A DNA stretch of 48,989 bases from SIG672 sp045535095. GTDB taxonomy: Bacteria > Bacillota > Clostridia > Oscillospirales > CAG-272. The stretch lies in NCBI GenBank assembly GCA_045535095.1, contig JAZSKY010000058.1, forward strand, positions 1-48,989. Direction: 5' to 3'. Within the stretch, counting starts at the first letter, position 1; every line of letters starts with the position of its first letter. Under the pieces are notes generated by a model. It ran no database searches. It was given only the letters and a program-made list of their open reading frames with translations, and had not been told where the DNA came from. Positions 16,101 to 24,342 of this stretch are shown here, piece by piece. Position numbers and translations under genes: made by a program.

Positions 16101-16526
16101 ATGGCAAAGAAAATAGCAGGTTATATCAAACTTCAGCTTCCCGCCGGCAAGGCAATGCCCGGCCCGCCCGTTGGTCCCGCACTCGGACAGTACAGCGTTT
16201 CGATTCCTAACTTCACCAAGGAATTCAACGAGCGTACCAAGGCACAGGCAGGTCTCATTATCCCCGTTGTTATCACGGTATATGCAGACCGCACTTTCAC
16301 CTTTATCACCAAAACTCCGCCCGCTGCAGTTCTTATCAAGAAGGCAATAGGTCTTGAGTCGGGATCCGGTGTCCCCAACAAGACTAAGGTCGGCAACATA
16401 ACCAAGGCGCAGATCAGAGAGATCGCAGAGCTCAAGATGCCCGACCTTAACGCGGCATCGGTAGAGGCTGCAATGAGCATGATCGCAGGCACGGCACGCA
16501 GCATGGGTGTCGTAGTTGTTGACTGA
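16101..16526 (+). CDS. rplK: 50S ribosomal protein L11
   Basis: 141 aa, full length. The L11 N-domain has PAGKAMPGPPVGPALGQY, and the C-domain rRNA-binding part ends AGTARSMGVVV. ATG 16101 is preceded by TTTGGAGG. An upstream in-frame start at 16035 would add unrelated residues and is not used. L11 forms the GTPase centre and is needed for Rel activation on the ribosome; relA/spoT is 7 kb away. Confidence 0.96.
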   Translation: MAKKIAGYIKLQLPAGKAMPGPPVGPALGQYSVSIPNFTKEFNERTKAQAGLIIPVVITVYADRTFTFITKTPPAAVLIKKAIGLESGSGVPNKTKVGNITKAQIREIAELKMPDLNAASVEAAMSMIAGTARSMGVVVVD

Positions 16527-16543
16527 GAGGGAGGAAATTAACG

Positions 16544-17239
16544 ATGGCTATTAAAGGTAAAAAGTATCAGGACAGCGCAAAGCTGTTCGAAAAGTCCAAG
16601 CTTTACGACAGAGCAGACGCAATCGAGCTCGTTTGCCAGACCGCTAAGGCTAAGTTTGATGAGACTATAGAAGTTCACGTTCGTCTCGGCGTTGACTCGA
16701 GACACGCAGACCAGCAGGTCAGAGGCGCGGTAGTTCTTCCTCACGGAACCGGTAAGAGCGTTCGCGTTCTTGCACTCGTTAAGCCCGAGATGGAAGAGAC
16801 CGCAAAGGCAGCAGGCGCTGACTACGCAGGCTCTGACGAGTATATCGAGAAGATCCAGAAGGAAAACTGGTTCGATTTCGATATCATCATTACCACTCCC
16901 AACATGATGGGCGCTATCGGTCGTCTCGGCCGTGTGCTCGGACCTAAGGGACTTATGCCTAACCCCAAGTCGGGAACCGTTACTATGGACGTTGCACGTG
17001 CAATTAACGAGGCTAAGGCTGGTAAGATCGAGTACCGTCTCGACAAGACCAACATCATTCACTGCCCCATCGGTAAGGCTTCTTTCGGCGCTGAAAAGCT
17101 CGCTGAAAACTTTGATACTCTTCTCGGAGCTATCATCAAGGCTAAGCCCGCTGCAGCTAAAGGTCAGTACATCAAGAGCTGTGTAGTTGCATCTACTATG
17201 GGACCCGGTGTTAAGATTAACTATTCTAAACTCGGCTGA
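16544..17239 (+). CDS. rplA: 50S ribosomal protein L1
   Basis: 231 aa, full length. Typical segments are VRGAVVLPHGTGKSVRVL, MMGAIGRLGRVLGPKGLMPNPKSGTV and GKIEYRLDK. It binds 23S rRNA at the L1 stalk and can repress its own operon in bacteria. It overlaps no gene, has GGGAGGA before the ATG and is followed at once by a terminator. Confidence 0.97.
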   Translation: MAIKGKKYQDSAKLFEKSKLYDRADAIELVCQTAKAKFDETIEVHVRLGVDSRHADQQVRGAVVLPHGTGKSVRVLALVKPEMEETAKAAGADYAGSDEYIEKIQKENWFDFDIIITTPNMMGAIGRLGRVLGPKGLMPNPKSGTVTMDVARAINEAKAGKIEYRLDKTNIIHCPIGKASFGAEKLAENFDTLLGAIIKAKPAAAKGQYIKSCVVASTMGPGVKINYSKLG

Positions 17240-17251
17240 TTAAACTAAGCG

Positions 17252-17292
17252 AAAGGGGGTTACAGTTAAAGTAACCCCCTTTATGTTTTTTT
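17252..17292 (+). terminator. Terminator after rplA
   Basis: 12-bp perfect stem (17252-17263 with 17271-17282), loop AGTTAAA, then ATGTTTTTTTG. Confidence 0.9.
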
Positions 17293-17323
17293 GATGGAAA
17301 ATACCGCGAAAGGAGGGGTACGA

Positions 17324-18214
17324 GTGTCAAAAAAGGATAAAATTATCTCTGAAAAGGCCGAAAACAGCGCACTTATGCGAAAAATGAAGCTGCTCGACGC
17401 ACTGAGCGCCTTCGTTGTCTCGCTTATAATCTTCGCGATAGCGTACGGACTTCTTCTTAAATATATCGGAATTTTCGCAATTTTTGGCGCGTGTATTCTT
17501 TCTGTCTGCGGAGTATTCGTTCTGATGAGACTTACGGGGCTGAAAAGTAGCTCTGTAATTAAATTTTCTGCTCCGAAGAAAAGCGAGACCTTCGGTGCCG
17601 CTCTTATTCTCGGCGCGTCTCTTATCATTTCGATACCGCCGATACTATTCTCGCAGCTTATCGCACCTCGCCTTGCGGCAACATCCTTTAACATCTATTC
17701 GATAGTAGGACCATCGGGCGCGTTTGTAGCAATACTCGCGGTAATATTTATCGCGCTTTGCGAGAATTTCCTCTTTGACGGATATATCTATTCGCGCCTT
17801 AGCGGTGTGAAAAGCGTCTTTTTAAGGGGAGTCCTCATTTCGCTGATGGCGGCGGTGATGCGCTTTGACGTGTACGCCTTTTCGAGTATGTTTATCGCGT
17901 CAGCGGCGGCATTTATCGCAAGACGGGAGACGGGGTCGCTCACCCTTCCGCTTGTTATAAGACTCTTTTTCGTGTCGTACGTTATGGCAACGTCGGCGCT
18001 TTCGGCAAGTGCGAGCGAGCTTGTCGGCGAGGCGATGGGCGCAGTTCAGATAATCGGTCTGACTCTCATATTTTTAGGAATGGCACTCCCCGTTGCCACA
18101 CTCGCCTTTGCGGCGTTCGGAAAGCTCCGTCATAACGGCAAGATAATAGGATTTTCGGTAGGCGTGCTTGCGCTGATCCTTATTGCCGCAGGATGCGGAG
18201 TATCGTCACTTTAA
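17324..18214 (+). CDS. CPBP/Abi-like membrane protein without protease motif
   Basis: 296 aa with about eight membrane segments. The segment around LCENFLFDGYIYSRL looks like CPBP motif 1 (E-E-x-x-x-R), but the second Glu and the Arg are missing (E-N-F-L-F-D). No F-x-x-x-H motif is clear in MRFDVYAF. So it has the fold of CAAX-like membrane proteases but probably not the activity. The start is GTG 17324, 6 bases after AGGAGGGG. The 5' end follows the rplA terminator, and pepD follows after 48 bases with only a small GC hairpin. It could also be an unrelated membrane protein. Confidence 0.8.
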   Translation: MSKKDKIISEKAENSALMRKMKLLDALSAFVVSLIIFAIAYGLLLKYIGIFAIFGACILSVCGVFVLMRLTGLKSSSVIKFSAPKKSETFGAALILGASLIISIPPILFSQLIAPRLAATSFNIYSIVGPSGAFVAILAVIFIALCENFLFDGYIYSRLSGVKSVFLRGVLISLMAAVMRFDVYAFSSMFIASAAAFIARRETGSLTLPLVIRLFFVSYVMATSALSASASELVGEAMGAVQIIGLTLIFLGMALPVATLAFAAFGKLRHNGKIIGFSVGVLALILIAAGCGVSSL

Positions 18215-18262
18215 TTTTGAAAATTACCCGCGGTTGCGGGATAATCTCCATGGAGCGTTTTT

Positions 18263-19705
18263 ATGGAATATATTATAAAGGACAGAGAGCCGAAGCGACT
18301 CTTTGAAATTTTTGAGGAAATAAGCGCGATTCCGCGCGGATCGGGAAGCGAAAAGGGAATTGCCGATTATATCTGCGCTTTCGCAGAAAATCTCAGACTT
18401 TTCTACACCCGAGACGCCCTTCACAACGTGTTTATAAGAAAGAGTGCAGGAGAAGGCTTTGAGGATAGAGCGAGCGTTCTTTTGCAGGGACATACCGATA
18501 TGGTGTGCGAGAAAAACGCGGGAACTGTCCACGATTTTGAAAAGGATCCTCTGAAGCTTCGCGTTGACAACGGCTTTCTCTCGGCAGAGGGCACGACCCT
18601 CGGAGCGGATGACGGAGTTGCGGTCGCTATGATGCTCGCGCTTCTCGAGTCGAGCGATCCGATGCCCGAGATCGAGTGCCTCTTCACAGTCGGTGAGGAA
18701 ACCGGACTCGAGGGCGCGGAGGGATTTGACTATTCTATCGTAAAATCGAAAAAAATGATAAATATGGACTCGGAGGGCGAGGGAATCGCGGTCGTTTCGT
18801 CGGCAGGCGGAGCGGACGTTTGCTACACAGTCAAGACCGACCGGGTAAAATGCCCCGACCGACCGATAAGAATAAAGGTTACGGGACTTATGGGCGGACA
18901 TTCGGGTACAGATATAGATACCTGCCGAATGAACGCAAACCGAGTAATGGGCAGAATTCTTTCACGTCTTTACGCGAAAATGCCCTTTAATCTCACCTTG
19001 ATAAACGGCGGAAATATGAAAAACGCAATCGCTCGCGAGTGCGTTGCCGATATTTCGGTTATAGACGCAAAGCTCGTTGAAAACGAGATAAAGTCTATCG
19101 AAAAGGAGCTTCTTTCGGAGGTCTGTGACGAGGACAAGGGACTCCGCATTTTCCTCGGAAAGGGCGCACTTACCGATAAAATGCTCACCTACAAGGATAC
19201 CTCGAGAGTCATATCTCTTCTGACAGTTCCGCCGAGCGGAGTTTTCGCTATGTCAAGCGATTTCGAGGGACTCGTTCGCACGTCGTGCAACTTCGGACTC
19301 GTTGAAAGTGACGCGGAAAGCATTAAAATATGGGTTAAAACGAGATCGTCGCTTGAAAGCGAGCATCAGTATCTCATATCGACGCTGATTGGCGCAGGCG
19401 ACCTTGTCGGCGCGGACAGTGAGGTCAGCGGAATGTACGCATCGTGGGATCTCGTCAAGGACTCCCCTCTCGCAGAGCTCTTCGTTTCGACCTTCAAGAG
19501 ACTCTTCCCGAGTCTCGGAATCGAGCCGAAAACGGCGGCTATTCACGCAGGACTTGAGTGCGGAATAATAATATCCCGTCTCGGTGGCTGCGATACGGTT
19601 GCAATAGGACCTAACGTTTACGATATCCACTCGCCCGACGAAAGGCTTGACCTTGCAAGTCTTGAACGATTCTGGATACTCGTAAGTGAAATGATAAAAG
19701 CATAA
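18263..19705 (+). CDS. pepD: Beta-Ala-His dipeptidase (M20C, PepD)
   Basis: Cytosolic zinc aminoacyl-histidine dipeptidase, 480 aa as usual. M20 ligands and catalytic residues are in place: LLQGHTDMV (His), LGADDGVAVA (bridging Asp), TVGEETGLEGA (catalytic Glu pair), NMDSEGEG (Asp) and the C-terminal IHAGLECGI (His). The dimerisation/lid domain lies between. The ATG has GGAG 7 bases before. Next in line are trkA and trkH (25-base gap), so co-transcription is likely. Confidence 0.95.
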   Translation: MEYIIKDREPKRLFEIFEEISAIPRGSGSEKGIADYICAFAENLRLFYTRDALHNVFIRKSAGEGFEDRASVLLQGHTDMVCEKNAGTVHDFEKDPLKLRVDNGFLSAEGTTLGADDGVAVAMMLALLESSDPMPEIECLFTVGEETGLEGAEGFDYSIVKSKKMINMDSEGEGIAVVSSAGGADVCYTVKTDRVKCPDRPIRIKVTGLMGGHSGTDIDTCRMNANRVMGRILSRLYAKMPFNLTLINGGNMKNAIARECVADISVIDAKLVENEIKSIEKELLSEVCDEDKGLRIFLGKGALTDKMLTYKDTSRVISLLTVPPSGVFAMSSDFEGLVRTSCNFGLVESDAESIKIWVKTRSSLESEHQYLISTLIGAGDLVGADSEVSGMYASWDLVKDSPLAELFVSTFKRLFPSLGIEPKTAAIHAGLECGIIISRLGGCDTVAIGPNVYDIHSPDERLDLASLERFWILVSEMIKA

Positions 19706-19730
19706 GTGCGGACGTATAAAGGAGTATAAA

Positions 19731-21092
19731 ATGCAAATAACACTCGTGGGCGGAGGCTCGGTCGGAGTCTCCCTTATAGGACACCTTCTCAGCGAAGGAC
19801 ACGATATTACGGTAGTCGATACCAACCCCCGTGTCGTTGAACAGATAAGCAACAGCTACGACGTTATCGGATACGTCGGAAATGGCGCAACCTTCGAGGT
19901 TTTGAGAGCGGTCGGAATTGAAAACTGCGACCTTCTTATCGCAACGGCAGACTCGGACGAGTTTAATCTTCTGTGCTGTCTGGCGGCGCATAAGCTGGGC
20001 GCAAAGCACACGATCGCCCGCGTGCGCAATCCCGAATATGCAGGTCAGCTTTACGAGCTTAAAAAGGATTTCGGTCTTTCTATGACGATAAATCCCGAGC
20101 GTGCGGCGGCATCCGAGATAGCGAGAGTGCTTCGCTTCCCGTCGGCAACCGGGGTCGAGATATTCGCAAGAGGAAGAGCGGAGCTTGTTTCCTGCCGCGT
20201 GCCGAGGGATAACGTGCTTGTAGGCAAAAAGCTGATGGAGCTTTCCACTCTCGGCATCACCGTGCTCATCTGCGCAGTTGAGCGAGACGGCGAGGTCTTT
20301 ATTCCGGGCGGTACATTCGTTATAAACGAGGGCGACAACCTCTATTTCACGGGCGCGCCCAAGGATATAGTCAAGGCGTTCAAAAAGACCGGACTTTACT
20401 TAAACCCCGTAAAGAGCGTTATGGTGACGGGCGCAGGAATGATGACCGATTACCTTGCCGAAATGCTCGCAGGAGACGGAATTTCCTTTAAAATAATAGA
20501 AAACGACAAGCAGCGCGCCGAGGCGATGGCTAAAAAGTACCCGAAGACGGTCGTTCTCCACGGGAACTGCTCGGATCACGAGCTTCTTGCCGAGGAGGGA
20601 ATCGAAAAGACAGACGCCTTCGTATCCCTTACGGGTCTTGACGAAGGAAATATCCTTTCCGCACTTTACGCAAGCGGAAAAGGCGTCAACAAGGTAATTG
20701 CCAAGGTGACGAGCGACAACCTTTTCTCGATGTTCAAGGGAAAAGAGCTTGAGACGATCGTTTCCCCCAAGCTCGTTACTATAAACGAGATACTCAGATA
20801 CGTCCGCGCACTTGCGGCGAGCGAGGAGGAGGGCAACGTGCTTTCGCTCTACAAGATAGTAGGCGGAAAGGTCGAGGTTCTCGAATTTGAGGCGGACGGC
20901 GATATGGAAGAGATAATCGGAAAGCCGCTCTACACTCTCGGACTCAAGAAAAACATTCTCGTTGCCTGCATAATAAGAAAGAACAAGGCGCTTATTCCCA
21001 AGGGCTCTGACTGTATAATGGACGGAGACGGAGTTCTCATAGTCAGCGCATCGCAGAGAATAAATAACCTCGTTGACATAATTGCAGAATAA
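19731..21092 (+). CDS. trkA: Trk potassium uptake regulatory subunit TrkA
   Basis: Peripheral NAD-binding regulator gating TrkH. 453 aa with two RCK_N/RCK_C pairs: first Rossmann VGGGSVGVSLIGHL (about 6-19) ending in the acidic strand VVDTN, second VTGAGMMTDYLAEML (about 230-244). The C-domains (for example SCRVPRDNVLVGKKLMELS) follow each. Strong site AAAGGAGT before the ATG. The RCK_C domain is a known c-di-AMP target in Firmicutes, which would connect it to the cdaA operon, but that is inference. Confidence 0.95.
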   Translation: MQITLVGGGSVGVSLIGHLLSEGHDITVVDTNPRVVEQISNSYDVIGYVGNGATFEVLRAVGIENCDLLIATADSDEFNLLCCLAAHKLGAKHTIARVRNPEYAGQLYELKKDFGLSMTINPERAAASEIARVLRFPSATGVEIFARGRAELVSCRVPRDNVLVGKKLMELSTLGITVLICAVERDGEVFIPGGTFVINEGDNLYFTGAPKDIVKAFKKTGLYLNPVKSVMVTGAGMMTDYLAEMLAGDGISFKIIENDKQRAEAMAKKYPKTVVLHGNCSDHELLAEEGIEKTDAFVSLTGLDEGNILSALYASGKGVNKVIAKVTSDNLFSMFKGKELETIVSPKLVTINEILRYVRALAASEEEGNVLSLYKIVGGKVEVLEFEADGDMEEIIGKPLYTLGLKKNILVACIIRKNKALIPKGSDCIMDGDGVLIVSASQRINNLVDIIAE

Positions 21093-21112
21093 TTTGTAAA
21101 AGAGATAGATAT

Positions 21113-22579
21113 ATGAACAGAAAAATGATAGCGTACCTGCTCGGGCGCGTTCTGATAGCAGAATTTTTCCTTATGATCCCCTCTGTTATCGTGGGAATCA
21201 TATATGGCGAGAGTGCGACACTCTCCTTCATTCTGCCGATGCTTCTGCTTGCCGCTTGCGGTCTCGTTTTCGGACTTAAAAAGCCGAGCGATACTACACT
21301 TTACGTGCGCGAGGGATTTTTCGTAGTCGCCGCATCGTGGATATTCATGTCGCTTATCGGCGCACTTCCTTTCTACATAAGCAGCTTTGACTTTTTTGGC
21401 GGAGCTTCGCAGTTTTCTTCACCTATCGACTGTATTTTTGAAATGATTTCGGGCTTTACCACGACCGGCGCGACCATCTGCACCTCACCCGAGTCGCTTC
21501 CCAAATGCCTGCTCTTCTGGAGAAGCTTTTCTCACTGGGTAGGCGGTATGGGAGTTCTCGTTTTCGTGCTTGCGATAATGCCGATGTCAGACTCCATGCA
21601 TCTTATGAAGGCGGAGGTCCCCGGACCTGTTGTCGGAAAGCTCGTTCCGAAAATGCGTCAGACGGCAAGAATACTTTATACGTTCTACGCCGCGCTCACC
21701 GTTCTTCTTGCAGTTCTTCTTATTGCGGGCAAGATGCCCGTATTCGATGCGCTCTGCACGTCGTTCGGTACGGCAGGAACGGGAGGATTCTCGGTTCGTG
21801 ACGCGGGAATATCCTACTATAACAGCGCGTACGTTGAGATACTTCTTGCGGTCTTTATGGTGATATTCGGTATCAACTTCAACCTTTTCTACCTTATTCT
21901 GATCAAAAAGGCAAAGGAAGCATTTAAGAGCGAGGAGCTGAGAGTTTATCTCACTATCGTTCTTGTTGCGACTCTCGCGATTGCCGCAAACGTTTATACT
22001 ATGTACTCGTCCTTTGGAGAGTCGCTCAGATATTCCTTCTTCCAGGTTGCCGCAATAATCTCGACGACAGGATACGGCACAGCCGATTTTGCAAACCTCT
22101 GGCCGACCTTCTCGCAAACTGTAATTGCCGCGCTTATGATATTCGGCGGATGCGCAGGTTCTACCGCGGGCGGTCTTAAAATAAGCAGAGTTATTCTTCT
22201 TCTCAAAACCTTCGCGCAGGAAATGAAGAGACTTCTTCATCCCCGCTCGGTGACTACCGTACGTCTTGAGGGCTCGCCCGTTGACAACGCGATAGTACGC
22301 AGTACGCTCGTTTATTTCGTTATGTACGTCTTTATTATAGTGGTCTCGACACTACTTCTTTCGATCGACACTTTCGGTGATTTCGCCACTAATTTCACAG
22401 CGTCGCTTACCTGCGTGAACAACGTAGGCCCCGGTCTTGGAAAGATAGGACCGATGGACAATCTCTCGGGATTTTCGCCCTTTTCAAAGGTGATACTGTC
22501 TCTAGATATGCTTCTCGGCAGACTTGAAATTTTCCCGATAATCGTCTTCTTCTCGCCCGGATCGTGGAAGAAAAATTAA
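21113..22579 (+). CDS. trkH: Trk potassium transporter membrane subunit TrkH
   Basis: 488 aa. K+ channel-like subunit with four pore loops: SGFTTTGATI, SFGTAGTGGFSV, ISTTGYGTADF and NNVGPGLG; the Gly in each forms the filter. About ten membrane helices. It ends FSPGSWKKN as in the family. Overall length and all motifs are intact. It works with TrkA, encoded 20 bases upstream. Confidence 0.95.
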   Translation: MNRKMIAYLLGRVLIAEFFLMIPSVIVGIIYGESATLSFILPMLLLAACGLVFGLKKPSDTTLYVREGFFVVAASWIFMSLIGALPFYISSFDFFGGASQFSSPIDCIFEMISGFTTTGATICTSPESLPKCLLFWRSFSHWVGGMGVLVFVLAIMPMSDSMHLMKAEVPGPVVGKLVPKMRQTARILYTFYAALTVLLAVLLIAGKMPVFDALCTSFGTAGTGGFSVRDAGISYYNSAYVEILLAVFMVIFGINFNLFYLILIKKAKEAFKSEELRVYLTIVLVATLAIAANVYTMYSSFGESLRYSFFQVAAIISTTGYGTADFANLWPTFSQTVIAALMIFGGCAGSTAGGLKISRVILLLKTFAQEMKRLLHPRSVTTVRLEGSPVDNAIVRSTLVYFVMYVFIIVVSTLLLSIDTFGDFATNFTASLTCVNNVGPGLGKIGPMDNLSGFSPFSKVILSLDMLLGRLEIFPIIVFFSPGSWKKN

Positions 22580-22583
22580 AATG

Positions 22584-22615
22584 AAAAACGGTGCAGATTT
22601 TTCTGCACCGTTTTT
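22584..22615. terminator. Bidirectional terminator between trkH and cotF-like gene
   Basis: 14-bp perfect stem AAAAACGGTGCAGA/TCTGCACCGTTTTT with loop TTTT. Serves the convergent genes on both strands. Confidence 0.9.
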
Positions 22616-22619
22616 GATC

Positions 22620-23075
22620 TCACGAATACATTGAATTTGTTTTCATATAATCGTAGATCATTTTTCCGTGATTTTGTTCTTCCTTCTGAATGTGGTTGAT
22701 GGTGTTTCTCACGCCTGCGTCCGAAAACTCAAACACGCAGGTATCGTACATGTGAGACGCGTGCTTTTCGATAGCGAGAAGGTCGCTGCAAAGGTAGGCG
22801 TCGTCCTTTTTCTCGCACGTCTCACTCGCGCCGTAGGTTGCCGAGAAGCTTGTAGGACAGCTTACCGAGCTGCCCGAGCTCTGCGGAGTACAGCTGTTTT
22901 CAAGCGCGCACAGAGTATTCAGATGCTCTCTTTCAACCTGCGCAATGCACGAAAACAGATTTTTGAGCTGGGCGTCGTGAGCGCACTCTGCGTGACGGGT
23001 GTATTTGTCAATGCAAAGCTGCTCCTGCCCCTTCATATCCTTCAGTAAGTCTTTTTCTTTTTGCGTAAAATTCAT
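22620..23075 (-). CDS. Spore coat protein CotF-like
   Basis: 151 aa helical, ferritin-like bundle. KDLLKDMKGQEQLCIDKYT at the start and IQKEEQNHGKMIYDYMK at the end match coat F-type proteins (LLxDLLxxEKxxxxxY and HxxHxxxIxxYM). The middle holds a cysteine-rich Ser/Thr loop (CTPQSSGSSVSC) and CEKKDDAYLC. Probably incorporated in the spore coat. Its ribosome binding site AGGTGA lies in the right arm of a hairpin. Stops close to the trkH terminator. Confidence 0.82.
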   Translation of the reverse strand: MNFTQKEKDLLKDMKGQEQLCIDKYTRHAECAHDAQLKNLFSCIAQVEREHLNTLCALENSCTPQSSGSSVSCPTSFSATYGASETCEKKDDAYLCSDLLAIEKHASHMYDTCVFEFSDAGVRNTINHIQKEEQNHGKMIYDYMKTNSMYS

Positions 23076-23081
23076 AAAAAA

Positions 23082-23133
23082 TCACCTCGCTGATATTATC
23101 GGACACTTTTTCGTCCTTTAATCTGCGAGGTGA
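23082..23133 (-). terminator. Hairpin sequestering the cotF-like ribosome binding site / terminator
   Basis: On the minus strand TCACCTCGC (23133-23125) pairs with GCGAGGTGA (23090-23082); an inner GGAC/GTCC hairpin lies in the 34-base loop. It begins 8 bases after the preceding stop and is followed by six T and the ATG at 23075. It could end the upstream transcript, hide the AGGTGA site, or both. Confidence 0.6.
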
Positions 23134-23141
23134 GAATTTTT

Positions 23142-23672
23142 TTATTTTTTCTTCAGATATTTTGCAATTCCGATGCGTTTTCTGAGCTTTGCGAAATAGA
23201 GAATGGCAAGTCTGCCGAGGAGAATGTCGAACATGACCGTCGCCGCATTCGCAAGGACGATAGTCACGGCATATATCCAAAGCGTGTCGTTCATATCGGG
23301 GAAGAAGACGAGCTTTGCCAAAAGACCGAGGATAACGGTTGCCACGTTCACCGAGACGATCTTCACCGTCCACGAAATAAGCGGACGTCTCTTTTCGGCG
23401 ACAAGCTTTATTATCGGATAGAGTCCGACGAAAACGGCAAACATCAAAGCGGCAAATTTTGACGGCGCGAGAATGAACGATACCGCCGAGGTCACCGCCC
23501 AGACCGTAATAGCCGAGCCGAGCGAAAGCTCTATGCACGCGAAAAATACGAAAATTGAAGCGGCGGCGGCAAAGGTGAGATCGAGGTCACCGAGTGCCGA
23601 GCCGAGACAGAGAATTGTGGACGCGCCTGCCGAAAGAAGAGCGGTGAGCGTAACGGATCTCGTTTTCTTCAT
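23142..23672 (-). CDS. Conserved six-helix membrane protein of unknown function
   Basis: 176 aa, about five to six hydrophobic segments with short loops. LSAGASTILCLGSALGDLDL at the start, the FACIEL segment and KFAALMFAVFVGLYPIIK match a family common in Clostridia and annotated only as hypothetical. Such compact hydrophobic proteins recall ECF-type S components, but no ligand can be given. The gene lies 13 bases after the DnaJ-like gene; the three genes DUF5685 > DnaJ-like > this form an operon. Confidence 0.8.
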   Translation of the reverse strand: MKKTRSVTLTALLSAGASTILCLGSALGDLDLTFAAAASIFVFFACIELSLGSAITVWAVTSAVSFILAPSKFAALMFAVFVGLYPIIKLVAEKRRPLISWTVKIVSVNVATVILGLLAKLVFFPDMNDTLWIYAVTIVLANAATVMFDILLGRLAILYFAKLRKRIGIAKYLKKK

Positions 23673-23685
23673 AATTCAACCTGCC

Positions 23686-24306
23686 TTAACAGCAACCGAT
23701 GAGGTCGCCGCCACACATCTCGCAGAGACAGTCTGCACAGATAAGACTGCTGCACAGATTACAAATATCGTCAGAGCCCGAGGTGTTAGTTCTTCTGTAC
23801 TGGCTTCCGTAGGAGTTGGCGCGTGTTTTAAGCTCGTTCAGCGCGTTTTTGTACTCCTCGTTGTTCGGATCGAGATAGCAAGCTCTCTCGAAAAGACGGG
23901 TAGCGTCGTAAAAATAACCTCTCTGCATTAAAAGGCAGCCCTTGAGGAAGCACCACTCTGCACCTCGCGCGGCCTCTGGTATCGAATCGAGCTTGATGCT
24001 TGCTTCGGTAAAGTTGCCGAGGTTTATCAGAGTGCGAATGTCGCGGAGTGCGCTATCGTAAGTACCGTCGGACGTTGAGGAGGTATCGTAATATCCCGAC
24101 GAGGACGAGCGCGAGGAAGCGCGCGAGCGCTGGATCTCGTCGTAAGCCTCGTTTATCTCCTTCATCTTCTCCTGAACGAGATCTGCAAGAGGATTGTTCA
24201 CGTAGTTGTCGGGGTGATACTTACGCGCAAGCTCTCTGTATGCCTTTTTTATTTCTTCGTCTGTGGCGTCTCGCGAGACACCCAGTACCTTGTAAGGATC
24301 GTTCAT
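23686..24306 (-). CDS. DnaJ-domain protein with TPR-like and Cys-rich tail
   Basis: 206 aa. J domain at residues 1-60 with HPD intact (ARKYHPDNY), a Ser/Tyr-rich linker (60-85), two TPR-like helical pairs (about 85-160: GNFTEASIKLDSIPEAARGAEWCFLKG, GYFYDATRLFERACYLDPNN) and a tail with eight Cys in about 25 residues (DICNLCSSLICADCLCEMC and GCC). Lacks the G/F and zinc-finger domains of true DnaJ. It may recruit DnaK to a particular client. ATG with AAGGT. The upstream gene encodes DUF5685. Confidence 0.88.
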   Translation of the reverse strand: MNDPYKVLGVSRDATDEEIKKAYRELARKYHPDNYVNNPLADLVQEKMKEINEAYDEIQRSRASSRSSSSGYYDTSSTSDGTYDSALRDIRTLINLGNFTEASIKLDSIPEAARGAEWCFLKGCLLMQRGYFYDATRLFERACYLDPNNEEYKNALNELKTRANSYGSQYRRTNTSGSDDICNLCSSLICADCLCEMCGGDLIGCC

Positions 24307-24342
24307 TTTACCTTGTTGTATCCTTTCAGAATCTAAGTGTTG

